From SAR86 cluster bacterium (GTDB lineage Bacteria; Pseudomonadota; Gammaproteobacteria; Magnimaribacterales; Magnimaribacteraceae): a stretch of 64,000 nucleotides of DNA. The notes beneath the pieces are model-generated. The model was not told where the DNA came from, did not search any database, and saw only the letters and a program-made list of their open reading frames with translations. The stretch covers positions 248,001-312,000 of the forward strand of contig JAQWNM010000010.1 in assembly GCA_029268615.1 (NCBI GenBank), written 5' to 3'. Shown piece by piece: positions 28,697 through 39,405 of this stretch; the stretch's first letter is position 1; every line of letters begins with the position of its first letter. Both the position numbers and the translations under genes were made by a program.

Positions 28697-31161
28697 TAAA
28701 AGACAATAAAAACTTCTATAATTCTGATGAAGTAGAAAAAAAAGCTCAGGAATTCTGGGAAAAAAATAATTCATTTGAAGTCTCAGAAGATGATAATAAA
28801 GAAAAATTTTATTGCTTAAGCATGTTTCCATATCCAAGTGGGAATTTACATATGGGTCATGTAAGAAATTATACTCTTGGCGATGTCATTAGCAGGTTCA
28901 ATAGAATGTTAGGAAAGAATGTTCTTCAGCCCATAGGCTGGGATGCTTTTGGTTTACCTGCTGAGAATGCCGCCCTTCAAAATAAAGTTCAACCTTCAGA
29001 TTGGACTTATGAAAATATTAAGAATATGAAGTCACAGCTTAAAAGCATGGGATTTTCTTATGATTGGAAAAGAGAATTTGCTACATGTGATGAAGATTAC
29101 TATAAATGGGAACAATGGTTTTTCTTAGAACTAGTAAAAAAAGATCTGGCTTATCAAGAAGAAGCTGAAGTTAATTGGGATCCAGTCGATATGACTGTAC
29201 TAGCGAATGAGCAAGTTATTGATGGAAAGGGTTGGCGTTCTGGGGCAATAGTAGAAAAGAAAATTATTAAGCAATGGTTTCTCAGAATAAGTAATTTTTC
29301 AGAAGAACTACTGAAGGGCTTAGATTCTCTCGAAGATTGGCCCGAACAAGTGAAAACGATGCAGAGAAATTGGATTGGATACTCTGAAGGAATGGAGTTT
29401 AGATTTAAAATTGAGACCGGAATTGAAGAAATTTCTGTTTTTACAACTAGGCCAGACACAATCATGGGAGTTTCTTTTATAGCTCTTTCCCCTAACCATT
29501 CTGTTATCCAGAATTATTGTAAGAACAATAATGAGATATCAGACTTTTTGAAACAAGTAAATAAAGTAAAAGTTTCAGAGGCTGATTTCGCAAAACAAGA
29601 AAAAATAGGAGTAAATACTGGCTTATTCGCTATTCATCCATTTTCCGAAGAAAAGATCGAAATTTGGGCAGCTAACTTCGTAATCAGCGACTATGGTTCA
29701 GGAGCTTTGATGGGAGTCCCAGGTCATGATCAAAGAGATTTTGAATTCGCAAAGAAGTATAACTTATCTATAAAAAAGGTTATTCAGCCTTTTTTAGATG
29801 ACAAAGAAGAAGTTAACCTTAAAAAAAATGTCTTAATAAACTCAGATGAATTCAATGGGCTAAATTACGATGAAGCTTTTATAGCCATTTTACACAAGGC
29901 AACCACACTAAATTGTGGTGTCAAGAAAACTAATTATAGACTTAGAGACTGGGGTATATCGAGACAAAGATATTGGGGAACTCCTATACCAATTCTAAAA
30001 GACTCAGATGGAAAAAATATACCGGCCTTTGATTTACCAGTTTCTTTACCGAAACAAGTTAAATTTAAAGGAGTTTCTTCTCCTCTAAAAGATATGAAAG
30101 AATTTCTTTCTCTTAAACATAAGAATAAAGAATATGAAAGAGAGACTGATACCTTTGATACTTTCTTTGAATCTTCTTGGTACTTTGCTCGCTTTGCTTC
30201 ATATGACAGTAAAGAATCCATGCTTGATGAAAGAGTGAATTATTGGCTTCCAGTCTATCAGTATATTGGAGGAATAGAGCATGCAATTCTTCATTTACTT
30301 TATTCTAGGTTCTTCTATAAATGCCTTCGTGAATTAAAACTAGTAAAAGGAGATGAGCCTTTTACTAAATTACTATGTCAAGGTATGGTTTTAAAAGATG
30401 GGTTCAAAATGTCTAAATCTAAAGGTAATACTGTAGATCCAGAACCTCTCATAAAAAAATATGGGGCTGATACCGTGCGACTATTTATTCTGTTTGCCGC
30501 ACCTCCAGAACAAACTCTTGAATGGTCAGATGAAGGCCTCAAAGGATCTTCAAGATTTATAAAAAAAATATGGAATTTAATTCATGATCATATAAAGGCT
30601 GGGATTCCAGATGGGATCTTAATGGATCCTAAATCTGAAGAAGAGATACAACTTAGAAGAAAAACTCATCAAACTATATTAAAGGTGAGAGACGATTATG
30701 AAAGACGACAAACTTTTAATACAGCCATTGCAGCTATTATGGAATTAACAAATACAATCCCTAATTCCTTTTTAGATGTAAATGCCTCTTTATCAAAGAG
30801 AAGAGTGGTGCATGAAACAATTCATGCTATTGTTTTAATGTTATCTCCTGTCACTCCTCATTTATGCCATCATTTATGGCAATTACTTAATACAAATCTA
30901 AAAAAAGATATATTAAATGAATCATGGCCAAAAGAAGATAGGAAAGCTTTAATAAATGATCAACTTGAAATAGCTATCCAGGTTAATGGGAAATTAAGAA
31001 ATACCTTAAAGGCAACAAAAGATATGTCTCGAGAAGAAATCCAAGAAATAGCTATATCTGATGAGACTATAAATAAATATATTTCAAAAAGAGAAATACA
31101 AAGAATTGTTTATGTGCCGGGAAAGATAGTAAATATAGTAATTAAAGATGAAAAGAATTAG
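28693..31161 (+). CDS. leuS: Leucyl-tRNA synthetase
   Basis: 822 residues of a class I aminoacyl-tRNA synthetase. The HIGH-like motif is HMGH in the [16 protein letters not shown] block, and the KMSKS motif is [12 protein letters not shown]. The CP1 editing domain lies between, with TTRPDTIMG. It starts with GTG at 28693 within the accC stop. leuS-lptE-holA is a conserved gammaproteobacterial cluster. Confidence 0.97.
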   Translation: MIKDNKNFYNSDEVEKKAQEFWEKNNSFEVSEDDNKEKFYCLSMFPYPSGNLHMGHVRNYTLGDVISRFNRMLGKNVLQPIGWDAFGLPAENAALQNKVQPSDWTYENIKNMKSQLKSMGFSYDWKREFATCDEDYYKWEQWFFLELVKKDLAYQEEAEVNWDPVDMTVLANEQVIDGKGWRSGAIVEKKIIKQWFLRISNFSEELLKGLDSLEDWPEQVKTMQRNWIGYSEGMEFRFKIETGIEEISVFTTRPDTIMGVSFIALSPNHSVIQNYCKNNNEISDFLKQVNKVKVSEADFAKQEKIGVNTGLFAIHPFSEEKIEIWAANFVISDYGSGALMGVPGHDQRDFEFAKKYNLSIKKVIQPFLDDKEEVNLKKNVLINSDEFNGLNYDEAFIAILHKATTLNCGVKKTNYRLRDWGISRQRYWGTPIPILKDSDGKNIPAFDLPVSLPKQVKFKGVSSPLKDMKEFLSLKHKNKEYERETDTFDTFFESSWYFARFASYDSKESMLDERVNYWLPVYQYIGGIEHAILHLLYSRFFYKCLRELKLVKGDEPFTKLLCQGMVLKDGFKMSKSKGNTVDPEPLIKKYGADTVRLFILFAAPPEQTLEWSDEGLKGSSRFIKKIWNLIHDHIKAGIPDGILMDPKSEEEIQLRRKTHQTILKVRDDYERRQTFNTAIAAIMELTNTIPNSFLDVNASLSKRRVVHETIHAIVLMLSPVTPHLCHHLWQLLNTNLKKDILNESWPKEDRKALINDQLEIAIQVNGKLRNTLKATKDMSREEIQEIAISDETINKYISKREIQRIVYVPGKIVNIVIKDEKN

Positions 31162-31636
31162 ATACTACTTTGTGGCATTAATCTTAATATCTCTCATAGC
31201 TAGTTGCGGATATAAAATAAGGGATAGTGAAAATGCTTTTATAGGGGCCAAAGTAATATTAATTTATGATCCCAAAGAAATTAATCAGAAATTTATAAAC
31301 CAATTTCAGGAAAGTCAAAATTACAAATCCTTGTTGTTAAATAACTCGGATCAAGATGCGGACATTATTTTAAGAGTTATAAATCAAACATTAAATAGAT
31401 ATTCTTTAGCCCTTAATGAAAACTTAGAAGCTTCAGAAGCAAGATTAGAGTATAAGCTTGAATATTCTATAAGGATTAAGGGTCTTGAAGAAAACTTCTT
31501 CCAGATAAAATTAGAGAAACCCTTTTTGTATAATGAATCTAGAATTATGGCTATGGAAAATAAAGAAGAGTTACTATTAAATGAATTTATTAAAGATGCT
31601 ATTTCTTTGATTTCTTTAACCATCTCATCTTTATAA
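31148..31636 (+). CDS. lptE: LPS-assembly lipoprotein LptE
   Basis: 162 residues with a lipoprotein signal (LISLIASC) followed by GYKIR, as in LptE. LptE plugs the LptD barrel in the outer membrane and delivers lipopolysaccharide to the surface. The sequence is otherwise poorly conserved, as usual. The call rests on the signal, the length and the position between leuS and holA. It overlaps leuS by 14 bases. Confidence 0.85.
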   Translation: MKRIRYYFVALILISLIASCGYKIRDSENAFIGAKVILIYDPKEINQKFINQFQESQNYKSLLLNNSDQDADIILRVINQTLNRYSLALNENLEASEARLEYKLEYSIRIKGLEENFFQIKLEKPFLYNESRIMAMENKEELLLNEFIKDAISLISLTISSL

Positions 31637-31648
31637 AGAAATCTAAAA

Positions 31649-32629
31649 GTGAAGATTGCCCACTCAACTATAGATTCCCATTTAGAAAAAGGTCTAGAAA
31701 ATATTTATACAGTTTTTGGCAATGAAACTCTTTTTATTCAAGAAACCATTGAAAAAATAAGGGCTAAAGCTGTTAAAAATGGATACACAGAAAGAAGTTC
31801 TATAGTGGTAACTAAAGATTTTGATTGGACTACACTAACCAATGCTTCAGAAAACTTAGATCTTTTTGGAAATATGAAAATCTTAGAACTAAAGATGTTA
31901 GGGACTGGACCAGGAGTTTCAGGAAGTAAAGCCTTAAAGGACTACACGGGAAAGAAAAATGATTCCCAAATACTTATTATTTCTGCAGAAAGATTAGAAA
32001 GTAAATCTCTATCTTCTGCTTGGGTAAAAGCATTAGATAGCAACGGTATACTTGTAACAGTAAAAACGCTTGATGATAATCAAATAGTTAGTTGGATTAA
32101 TGAGAGAGCTCTAAAATTTGGTAATGAGATAACACCAGACGCAGTTTTATTTCTAGCTGAAATGACAGAAGGAAACCTATTCGCTACTCTACAAGAAATG
32201 CATAAGATTTCTCTCATCTATCCTAAAGAAAAAATAAATCTCGAAAAGATGATTAATGCCATTTCTAATGCTTCGAGATATGGGATCTTTGATTTAACTG
32301 AAGCTTTTATATTAGGAAATAAAAAAAAGACAGTTCAAATATTGGAACATTTCAGATCTGAGGGTACTCCAGAACTCCAAATATTAAGTTTGCTATCGAA
32401 AGAATTAAGTAATCTATTTTTAATCAAAACATTAGGAAATTACGAAAAGGTTTTTGGGCCTAAATTTTATAAAGATAGACTAAAAGGGGCAGCAAAAAAA
32501 TTAGAACTTAAACAAATAAAAGATGGCTTATCAAAAGTCGCAGAAATTGATGCATCCGTCAAAGGAAATAAAAAACAGGACTCTTGGCAAGGATTAAGAG
32601 ATTTAAGTCAGCTTTTTTTTAAGAATTAA
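31649..32629 (+). CDS. holA: DNA polymerase III, delta subunit
   Basis: 326 residues with the delta-subunit pattern (YTVFGNETLFIQETIEKIR near the start). It opens the beta clamp in the clamp loader complex. Start codon GTG at 31649, 12 bases after lptE. Its last 11 bases overlap the end of the convergent aminotransferase gene. Confidence 0.9.
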   Translation: MKIAHSTIDSHLEKGLENIYTVFGNETLFIQETIEKIRAKAVKNGYTERSSIVVTKDFDWTTLTNASENLDLFGNMKILELKMLGTGPGVSGSKALKDYTGKKNDSQILIISAERLESKSLSSAWVKALDSNGILVTVKTLDDNQIVSWINERALKFGNEITPDAVLFLAEMTEGNLFATLQEMHKISLIYPKEKINLEKMINAISNASRYGIFDLTEAFILGNKKKTVQILEHFRSEGTPELQILSLLSKELSNLFLIKTLGNYEKVFGPKFYKDRLKGAAKKLELKQIKDGLSKVAEIDASVKGNKKQDSWQGLRDLSQLFFKN

Positions 32630-33467
32630 TAGTCTTGATATACTCTTTTAAGACCTCCCTCCATATCTGGCTGGTCTCATTATAATTTACTTGAAAATTA
32701 TCTATCTGACTAACGGGTTGAATTTCTTTAGTAGAACTCACATACCAAATCTCTCGTGCAGAAGGCAGCTCATCTATATGAATGTCTCTTTCTATAAAAT
32801 TAATAGCCATCTTATCAAGAATCTTTTTTATATGATTTCTTGTTATACCGTGCAAAACTTTAGAGTCTAGGATGGGAGCAGACACTGTATCTTTTGAGAC
32901 AAAAAAAATACTACCTGCACTTGCTTCAGTTACAATTTTACTTTTATGCATAAGAACTTCATCTGATTTATCATTGTTTTGATCTAATAAAGCATAAATG
33001 TTTGGCAATAAAGAAGTTGATTTAATATCACACCTTAACCACCTAGGATCTTCATAACAAATTAATTTAAGCCCGGGAATATTAGATTCACCTCTATAAG
33101 GGTTGATGGCCAATTTAGAAGAAAACAGAAATATTGTTGGGGTAATTTCTAAGTCGGGTATGCGTTGCCTCTTATTTTCATTACCTCTAGATATTTGAAT
33201 ATATACATATTGATTATCCCAAGAGTTTCTTTGAATTAACTCATTAATAATTGATGTCATTTTTTCCTGGGAGAAAGGAGAAATTATAGAAATAGACTGA
33301 AGACTATTTTCTAATCTATTCAAATGCTCATATAGTAAAAAGGGCTTTTTATTATAAACAGGTATAACTTCGTATACGCTATCGCCAAATAAAAACCCTC
33401 GATCAAAAGGAGAAATACTTACTTGATCTTGAGAAATAAAGTTATTATTTAAGAAAGACCAAGCCAT
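32619..33467 (-). CDS. D-amino-acid aminotransferase-like class IV PLP enzyme
   Basis: 282 residues of the fold-type IV aminotransferases (D-alanine aminotransferase, BCAT and ADC lyase group). The N-terminal FDRGFLFGDSVYEV block, the catalytic lysine K149 in RCDIKST, and the phosphate-binding LHGITR loop are present. The D-amino-acid (Dat) form is most likely because the gene follows dacA in a cell-wall operon, where it could make D-glutamate or D-alanine. Substrate preference is not fixed by the sequence. Confidence 0.85.
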   Translation of the reverse strand: MAWSFLNNNFISQDQVSISPFDRGFLFGDSVYEVIPVYNKKPFLLYEHLNRLENSLQSISIISPFSQEKMTSIINELIQRNSWDNQYVYIQISRGNENKRQRIPDLEITPTIFLFSSKLAINPYRGESNIPGLKLICYEDPRWLRCDIKSTSLLPNIYALLDQNNDKSDEVLMHKSKIVTEASAGSIFFVSKDTVSAPILDSKVLHGITRNHIKKILDKMAINFIERDIHIDELPSAREIWYVSSTKEIQPVSQIDNFQVNYNETSQIWREVLKEYIKTINS

Positions 33468-33478
33468 TTATCTTTCAA

Positions 33479-34651
33479 TTATTCATCTTCCATTAAAAAA
33501 CCATAAACAATAAGTTGAAAATTGGACCAAACTCTCCCAAAAAAACCCCTTGAATCAATAATAGAATTTGAGACGAGATCTTCTTTATAAAGTTCTATGC
33601 CATCCAATTCTATAACCACACTTCCAACCTTGTCGCCTTTGTAAATAGGTGCTTGGATGTAATCATCTAAATTAGTAATTATGTTTATCCTTTCAAAATC
33701 TCTAGGACTTTGTGTTAAGTAAATATCTTCTTTAGAGAATAAAGAAACTTTCTCTACTTCTCCACCCCAAACAGTTTCATCTATTAGAGGCTGAGTCGAA
33801 GAAAGAATTTTTCTAGTTTGAAAGTACCTAAAACCATAATCTAAGAGGCGTCTATTATCTGTAGTTCTTGTTCTTTCATTATCACTTTTTATTGTGATAG
33901 CTATTATTCTAGTATCTCCCCTTTTTGCTGAAGTGACGAGGCAATAACCTGCCGAATCAGTTTTACCAGTTTTAATGCCGTCTATGGAATCATCCTGCCA
34001 TAATAGGCTATTCCTATTTCTCTGTTTTATTTCATTATAAGTAAACCATTTTTCTTTATATAAAGCATAGTGAGATGGAAAGTCCAATATTAAACGGGAA
34101 GAAATCTTTACTAAATCTCTTGCTGTAGAATAATGATTGGTATCAGGCCAACCAGTTGCATTAACAAAATTAGTTTCTAAAAGACCCATTTCAATCACGT
34201 ATGTCCTCATAAGGTCTATAAAATTTTCTTCAGAACCGGCTACATGTTCCGCCAAAGCACACGTTGCATCATTACCAGATTGTATGATCATGCCTTTCAA
34301 TAAATCATCTACTAAAACTTTTTTTCCTGCTTCTATAAACATCCTTGAACCAGTTTTCTTCCAACAATTTTCACTGATTAGAACTTCATCCTGTTCATTG
34401 ATAAATCCTTTATCAATCTGATCTGCTATAATATAACCAGTCATTAATTTGGTAATACTAGCCGGCTCAATTCTTTTATCAGCATTCTTTTCTGCTAAAA
34501 CTCTCTGAGTTGTCACATCTATCAATAAAAAATTTTCTGCGCTTAAGTTAGGAGGATCGGGAATAAAACTCACTTTTCCATTTAATAATCCTGAAAGCAT
34601 CAAAAGAATTACTAAAGAAAAGTTTCTACGAAATTTAAAAAAATTTATCAT
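33479..34651 (-). CDS. dacA: D-alanyl-D-alanine carboxypeptidase (PBP5/6 type)
   Basis: 390 residues. A signal peptide precedes the penicillin-binding catalytic motifs S65-x-x-K68 (ASITKLM), S125-G-N127 (SGNDATC) and K227-T-G229 (KTGKTDSAG). A C-terminal beta domain and an amphipathic tail for membrane contact follow. It removes the terminal D-alanine from muropeptides, controlling cross-linking. It sits in the elongation cluster after mltB. Confidence 0.95.
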   Translation of the reverse strand: MINFFKFRRNFSLVILLMLSGLLNGKVSFIPDPPNLSAENFLLIDVTTQRVLAEKNADKRIEPASITKLMTGYIIADQIDKGFINEQDEVLISENCWKKTGSRMFIEAGKKVLVDDLLKGMIIQSGNDATCALAEHVAGSEENFIDLMRTYVIEMGLLETNFVNATGWPDTNHYSTARDLVKISSRLILDFPSHYALYKEKWFTYNEIKQRNRNSLLWQDDSIDGIKTGKTDSAGYCLVTSAKRGDTRIIAITIKSDNERTRTTDNRRLLDYGFRYFQTRKILSSTQPLIDETVWGGEVEKVSLFSKEDIYLTQSPRDFERINIITNLDDYIQAPIYKGDKVGSVVIELDGIELYKEDLVSNSIIDSRGFFGRVWSNFQLIVYGFLMEDE

Positions 34652-34657
34652 AATATT

Positions 34658-35644
34658 TTAGAACGAATTAATTAAAGAATTGCTCAATTCTACAACGGCC
34701 ATAATATATAACTTACTCCTATTATAACGAGACAAAGCATTATAGTTATGCATGCCAATCCAGTACTCAAACCCTACTTCTGATTCAAGTTCTATAGGAA
34801 TAAATTTCTGATTCTGCATTAGGGGTATTAAAGGATAAAGACCTTGTTTTTCTAAATCATCTAAACTTAAATTTGGTTTAAAAGATGATTTAATCTTGGG
34901 CCTCTCATTTTTTAATAAAGCTGGAACAACTATTCCACTATTTGGTTTCCATTTACCTTTTTTACTAAGAAAATTTGCAACACTACCTATTGCATCAGAG
35001 GCATTATTAAATAAATCTCTTTTCCCATCAAAATCAAAATCTACAGCATAATCTCTGTAACTATCGGGCATAAATTGACCATAACCCATAGCTCCAGCTA
35101 TCGAACCCATTACTGAATAAGGATCTATATCCTCTTCCCTAGTTAGAAGTAGAAAATTTTCTAATTGGATTTTAAAAAATTTTTCTCTTCTTGGATAATA
35201 AAAAGATAGTGTCATAAGTGAATCTAAAACCCTGCTTGTTCCTTGACCTTTTCCATATCTTGACTCCACTCCTAAAATAGCCGCTATAACTTGGGCGGGA
35301 ACTCCATAAATATCTTCTGCTCTCTTTAAATCATTTCTATATATATTTATAAACTCTTTTCCGGCATCAATACGTGAAGAATTGACCATAATTTTTTTAT
35401 ACTGGCCCCAAGTCATTGTGCCTTCTGGCTGCCTATCCATAATCCTTATTACTTTCTCTTGAAATTTAGCAGATTCAACTAATTTTATTAAATCTTCTTT
35501 CTTAAAATCATGTTTATCCTCCATCTCTTTTAAAAAATTAGAGATAGCCGGATTTACTTCAAAGCTATATAGAGTTGGACTTAAAGAAAGAAATAAAGTT
35601 AACATCAATGGAAAAATTGACTTAAAATAATTTTTTTTAAACAC
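34658..35644 (-). CDS. mltB: Membrane-bound lytic murein transglycosylase B
   Basis: 328 residues, GTG start at 35644. A signal-type hydrophobic N-terminus leads to the SLT-like domain with the catalytic Glu in GVESRYGK (the E of the AIL-G-V-E-S block). It also has the family segment GAMGYGQFMPDSYRDYA. It cleaves the MurNAc-GlcNAc bond to form anhydro-muropeptides. It overlaps rodA by 8 bases. The rlpA gene found between mltB and dacA in Pseudomonas is absent. Confidence 0.92.
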   Translation of the reverse strand: MFKKNYFKSIFPLMLTLFLSLSPTLYSFEVNPAISNFLKEMEDKHDFKKEDLIKLVESAKFQEKVIRIMDRQPEGTMTWGQYKKIMVNSSRIDAGKEFINIYRNDLKRAEDIYGVPAQVIAAILGVESRYGKGQGTSRVLDSLMTLSFYYPRREKFFKIQLENFLLLTREEDIDPYSVMGSIAGAMGYGQFMPDSYRDYAVDFDFDGKRDLFNNASDAIGSVANFLSKKGKWKPNSGIVVPALLKNERPKIKSSFKPNLSLDDLEKQGLYPLIPLMQNQKFIPIELESEVGFEYWIGMHNYNALSRYNRSKLYIMAVVELSNSLINSF

Positions 35645-36776
35645 TTTTCATATCTTCTTTTCTTACAGACAGAATAACACCAAAACTGAGTAAGTGAATA
35701 AGAATTGACGTCCCTCCTTGACTAATCAATGGCAATGGTACACCTACAACTGGAATCAATCCAACAACCATTAATATATTTACAAGGAGATAGATTATAA
35801 AAATAGAAGCAAGACATGAAGATGCTAACCTTCCGAATTCTGTCTTGCTATTCAAAGCAATTTTAAGGCATCTCGCAAAGATAACTAAGTAAACTATTAA
35901 AAGAATAATGATGCCTAAGAAACCAAACTCCTCTCCTATTACTGCGAAGATAAAATCTGAATGGCTTTCAGGAATAAAATCTAACTGACTTTGGGTCCCT
36001 TCAAGATAACCTTTTCCAGATAATCCTCCAGATCCAATTGCTGTTTTGGATTGCGAGATATTCCATCCTGCCCCTAAAGGATCTGCATCAGGATTAAAAA
36101 GAGTAATAATTCTTTGTCTTTGGTATTCTTTAAGTGAAGTCCAAATAAAAGGAGACATTGCTGTGATAAATGCTGCAAGAGTGAATAAATATGCTCTGGG
36201 AAAGCCAGCTAGAAATAAAGGTAAAAATCCAGACATAGCAACTATTAGAGAAGTGCCTAAATCTGGTTGCTTTAAAACTAAGAATGCGCATATTAAAGTT
36301 GCTATAAAAGCTACTGACCAATCTATAAAAGACAAATTAATCTTTCGTTTTGTCAAATAAGAAACGATTGCAAGAGGAAGAATAAAACGAACTATCTCAG
36401 AAGGCTGAAAACTTATAAAGCCTAGATCTATCCACCTATTTGTCTTATATCCTTCTGCAGGAAAAAATAAAACTAGCACTAATAAACCAATAGCTATCCA
36501 AATAAAATGTAAAGAAAACTCCTCATAAACTTTTAACTTAATTCTAGAAAAGAAAAACATCAAGATAAGACCTAAAGTTATATACAGAGACTGTCTAATT
36601 ACCATTGCAGTAGATTGACCACTTGCACTGTATAGAACAAACAAACCAAAAATTAAAATTAATAATAATGAGATAACAAGAGGTAAATCTCCAAAAAAAT
36701 TAGTAATTTTTTTTGAGAAAGAAACGTCTACTAAAGATGTATTCAGACTATGTTCTAAAGGTCTTAATTTACTCAT
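35637..36776 (-). CDS. rodA: Rod-shape-determining protein RodA (SEDS glycosyltransferase)
   Basis: 379 residues with about ten transmembrane segments and the SEDS-family signature near the end (the GVPLPLISQGGTSI block). It polymerises glycan strands in cell elongation together with PBP2. The ATG at 36776 overlaps the stop of mrdA by one base. Also known as mrdB. Confidence 0.95.
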   Translation of the reverse strand: MSKLRPLEHSLNTSLVDVSFSKKITNFFGDLPLVISLLLILIFGLFVLYSASGQSTAMVIRQSLYITLGLILMFFFSRIKLKVYEEFSLHFIWIAIGLLVLVLFFPAEGYKTNRWIDLGFISFQPSEIVRFILPLAIVSYLTKRKINLSFIDWSVAFIATLICAFLVLKQPDLGTSLIVAMSGFLPLFLAGFPRAYLFTLAAFITAMSPFIWTSLKEYQRQRIITLFNPDADPLGAGWNISQSKTAIGSGGLSGKGYLEGTQSQLDFIPESHSDFIFAVIGEEFGFLGIIILLIVYLVIFARCLKIALNSKTEFGRLASSCLASIFIIYLLVNILMVVGLIPVVGVPLPLISQGGTSILIHLLSFGVILSVRKEDMKSV

Positions 36777-38602
36777 TATAATTTTGATGAAAAATAATGA
36801 TCAAACATCTTTTTTGCAATAGGAGCCGCCACAGAACTACCCGACTCTCCGTACTCTATAACAACAACAATTACTAAAGATGGATCGGGAACTGGACCAT
36901 AACCAATGAATAATGCATGATCTCTTCTTGAACTTTCTTGTCTAACAATCGAATAATCTTCCTCTTCAGATAAACTACTTATTTGTGCAGTACCAGTTTT
37001 ACCAGCAATCTTAGGACCCTTCGGATCAAAAACATTATGAGCTGTTCCATTCCATGCACTTATAACATTCATCAAGCTAGATTCCATTTTTTTCCAATTA
37101 TTTGAATCAGTCTCGATTGAGTAAAGAAGTTGTCTGGCGGTTTCTTCAGAACCTATCTTCTTAACTACTCTAGGTTGAAAGGCATCTCCTTTATTTGCTA
37201 ACGCAGATGTTGCTACAGCCAATTGAATAGGCGTCGCCGTCATATAACCTTGACCAATTCCTATGTTAACGGTATCTCCTAAATACCAAGATGAGCCTAT
37301 GTTACCAAGTTTCCATCTCTTATCAGGAACAACTCCTGACTGCTCGTTATCAAGATCAATATTAGTCAGAGAACCAAACCCTATTTGCATAAGAAAATTA
37401 GATATCTCTCCTATCTTTAATTTAAGGGCTAATTGATAAAAGAAAACATCAGAAGATTCAATAAGAGCCTTAGATAGGTTTACCATTCCATGACCGTCTT
37501 CTTTCCAACCTTTAAAAACCCTCCCTCCTTCAGTTATTTGGAAAGACCCTTTGTCTTCTATTTCTGTTCTCCAATCTAGTTTATCTTCGTTTAGTCCCAA
37601 AATTCCAAGAAAAGGCTTAATTGTAGATGCTGGAGGATAATTACCAGAAATTGCTCTATTAAATAATGGTGCATCTTTATTTGAAATAATTTCATGCAAT
37701 TTTTCTATTTTACCTAAATTAAATAAACTTGGATCATAGTCTGGAAAGCTTACTAAAGCTTTTATTAGTCCAGTAGATGGATCTAAAGCAATAATTGTGC
37801 CTGTTTTATCTTTCAGGCTATCTCTTGCAATTACTTGGAGCTCTCTATCGATACTTAATTGAATGTCAGGAGCCTTGACTGGTGAGGTTGTTCTTATTTC
37901 TCTCACTTCAATCCCATGAACATTTGCTTCAATAGTCTTATATCCTACCGAACCTCTTAATTGCCGCTCATAGAACTTTTCTATACCAGCCTTGCCTACA
38001 AGGGCATCTAATGGATATTTATATTCTAGTGAAGAATTAATGGCTTCAATATCTATTTGACCTAAATAACCAAGAACATGAGAATATAGAAAGCCATCTA
38101 GAACATGTCTCATTAAATCTGCTTCAATCTTTACTGATGGCCATCTAGATTTTTTTAATGAAAATCTAGCTATCTGTTCCTGTGATAGCTTTCTCACTAA
38201 AGTTATTGGTTGATACTTATAAGTTCTATTTTCCAAAGACTTTTTAAAAGTTTGAATTTCTTCATCTGAAATTTCTAACTCCTCCCTTAACTCATCAAGA
38301 ACCTTCTCAAAATTATCATGAGGTCCTGGTACCATAGTTAATTTCTGGAAAACAATATTATCAACGAGTAGATCTCCATTTTCGTTGTAAATCAAACCTC
38401 TATTTGAGTAAAGAGGAATATTTATAATCCTATTATTTTCTGAAGCTGTTTGATAAATACTATTATTCAATACAGACAAATTGAAGATCTGAAAAAAGAA
38501 AATAATAAAAACTAGAAAAAAAATTAAAGCTATGAATCTCAATCTAAAATTAAATAGTACAGAAGTTCTATTTTTTTTATTTAAACTAAGAATTTTTTTC
38601 AT
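36776..38602 (-). CDS. mrdA: Penicillin-binding protein 2 (elongation transpeptidase)
   Basis: 608 residues. One N-terminal membrane segment (about 23-48) is followed by the dimerisation/pedestal domain and the transpeptidase domain with active-site S-T-I-K (PASTIKP), S-S-D and K-T-G-T (KTGTAQISS). It cross-links lateral wall peptidoglycan in partnership with RodA. It lies between rlmH and rodA, as in other gammaproteobacteria. Confidence 0.95.
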   Translation of the reverse strand: MKKILSLNKKNRTSVLFNFRLRFIALIFFLVFIIFFFQIFNLSVLNNSIYQTASENNRIINIPLYSNRGLIYNENGDLLVDNIVFQKLTMVPGPHDNFEKVLDELREELEISDEEIQTFKKSLENRTYKYQPITLVRKLSQEQIARFSLKKSRWPSVKIEADLMRHVLDGFLYSHVLGYLGQIDIEAINSSLEYKYPLDALVGKAGIEKFYERQLRGSVGYKTIEANVHGIEVREIRTTSPVKAPDIQLSIDRELQVIARDSLKDKTGTIIALDPSTGLIKALVSFPDYDPSLFNLGKIEKLHEIISNKDAPLFNRAISGNYPPASTIKPFLGILGLNEDKLDWRTEIEDKGSFQITEGGRVFKGWKEDGHGMVNLSKALIESSDVFFYQLALKLKIGEISNFLMQIGFGSLTNIDLDNEQSGVVPDKRWKLGNIGSSWYLGDTVNIGIGQGYMTATPIQLAVATSALANKGDAFQPRVVKKIGSEETARQLLYSIETDSNNWKKMESSLMNVISAWNGTAHNVFDPKGPKIAGKTGTAQISSLSEEEDYSIVRQESSRRDHALFIGYGPVPDPSLVIVVVIEYGESGSSVAAPIAKKMFDHYFSSKL

Positions 38603-38606
38603 AATT

Positions 38607-39077
38607 CTAACGGTGATAAGGATGGTTTTTAGTTAAGGACCAAACCCGATATATTTGTTCAACAATTAGCAATGGAACTATTCCATGAGGAAATGTCAGA
38701 GCAGACAAAGACCAAACTTCATCAACATTATCAATCAGCGCAGCTCCATGTCCATCTGCTCCTCCTATTAAAAAATTAACAGATTTATGAGACTCACGCC
38801 ATTTTATAAATCTTTTATGCAACTGATGAGTTGTCCATTGAACTCCTTTTCGGTCTAAAGCAATATTTAATCCTGAATTCTTAGTTGAATTTAATAACAT
38901 AACACCCTCTTTCTGAATGATCTTTTGAGGATTATTTATCTTATTAGTCCTTTTTTCTGGAGACAAAGTTTTCCAACTCATCTGTATTGATTTATCGAAT
39001 CTCTTGCAATAACTTTCGAATGCCTGAGAAGACCAGTTAGATTTAGCCCCCGATAAGGAAACAATAATTATTTCCAT
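38607..39077 (-). CDS. rlmH: 23S rRNA (pseudouridine1915-N3)-methyltransferase RlmH
   Basis: 156 residues of the SPOUT class knotted methyltransferase. Family motifs such as LDRKGVQWT and FLIGGADGHG, and the C-terminal YRVWSLTKNHPYHR, are present. It methylates the pseudouridine made by RluD (also encoded in this window) in helix 69. It is adjacent to rsfS, the usual order. Confidence 0.96.
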   Translation of the reverse strand: MEIIIVSLSGAKSNWSSQAFESYCKRFDKSIQMSWKTLSPEKRTNKINNPQKIIQKEGVMLLNSTKNSGLNIALDRKGVQWTTHQLHKRFIKWRESHKSVNFLIGGADGHGAALIDNVDEVWSLSALTFPHGIVPLLIVEQIYRVWSLTKNHPYHR

Positions 39078-39401
39078 CTATTCTAAATCCCATAAACCTT
39101 CAAGATCGTAAAAACTTCTGGCCTCGGCTGACATAATATGAACTACTGCATCACCTGCATCTAATAGGATCCAATCTTCCCCATCAAAACCTTCTGAACC
39201 TAATAAACTTAGATTCATATCTTTTAGAGACTTTATTATCGCCTGACTAATAGCCCTCATATGAGTACTTGAAGTTGCTGTTAATACCATTATATAGTCA
39301 GTAAAAATACCTGAATTCTTTACATCTAAGACTACAGGATTCAACGCCTTTAGATTTTCAACTTCCTTAAGTACCTTATCTTTTAGTTTTACTGATTCCA
39401 T
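39078..39401 (-). CDS. rsfS: Ribosomal silencing factor RsfS
   Basis: 107 residues from the ATG at 39401. The frame is open up to 39467, but that part overlaps nadD and does not resemble RsfS, so the internal start is chosen. The RsfS pattern is clear: VLDVKNSGIFTDYIMVLTATSSTHMRAI and WILLDAGDAVVHIM. It blocks 30S-50S joining by binding L14 when nutrients are short. The stop is next to the rlmH start. Confidence 0.95.
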   Translation of the reverse strand: MESVKLKDKVLKEVENLKALNPVVLDVKNSGIFTDYIMVLTATSSTHMRAISQAIIKSLKDMNLSLLGSEGFDGEDWILLDAGDAVVHIMSAEARSFYDLEGLWDLE

Positions 39402-39405
39402 AATT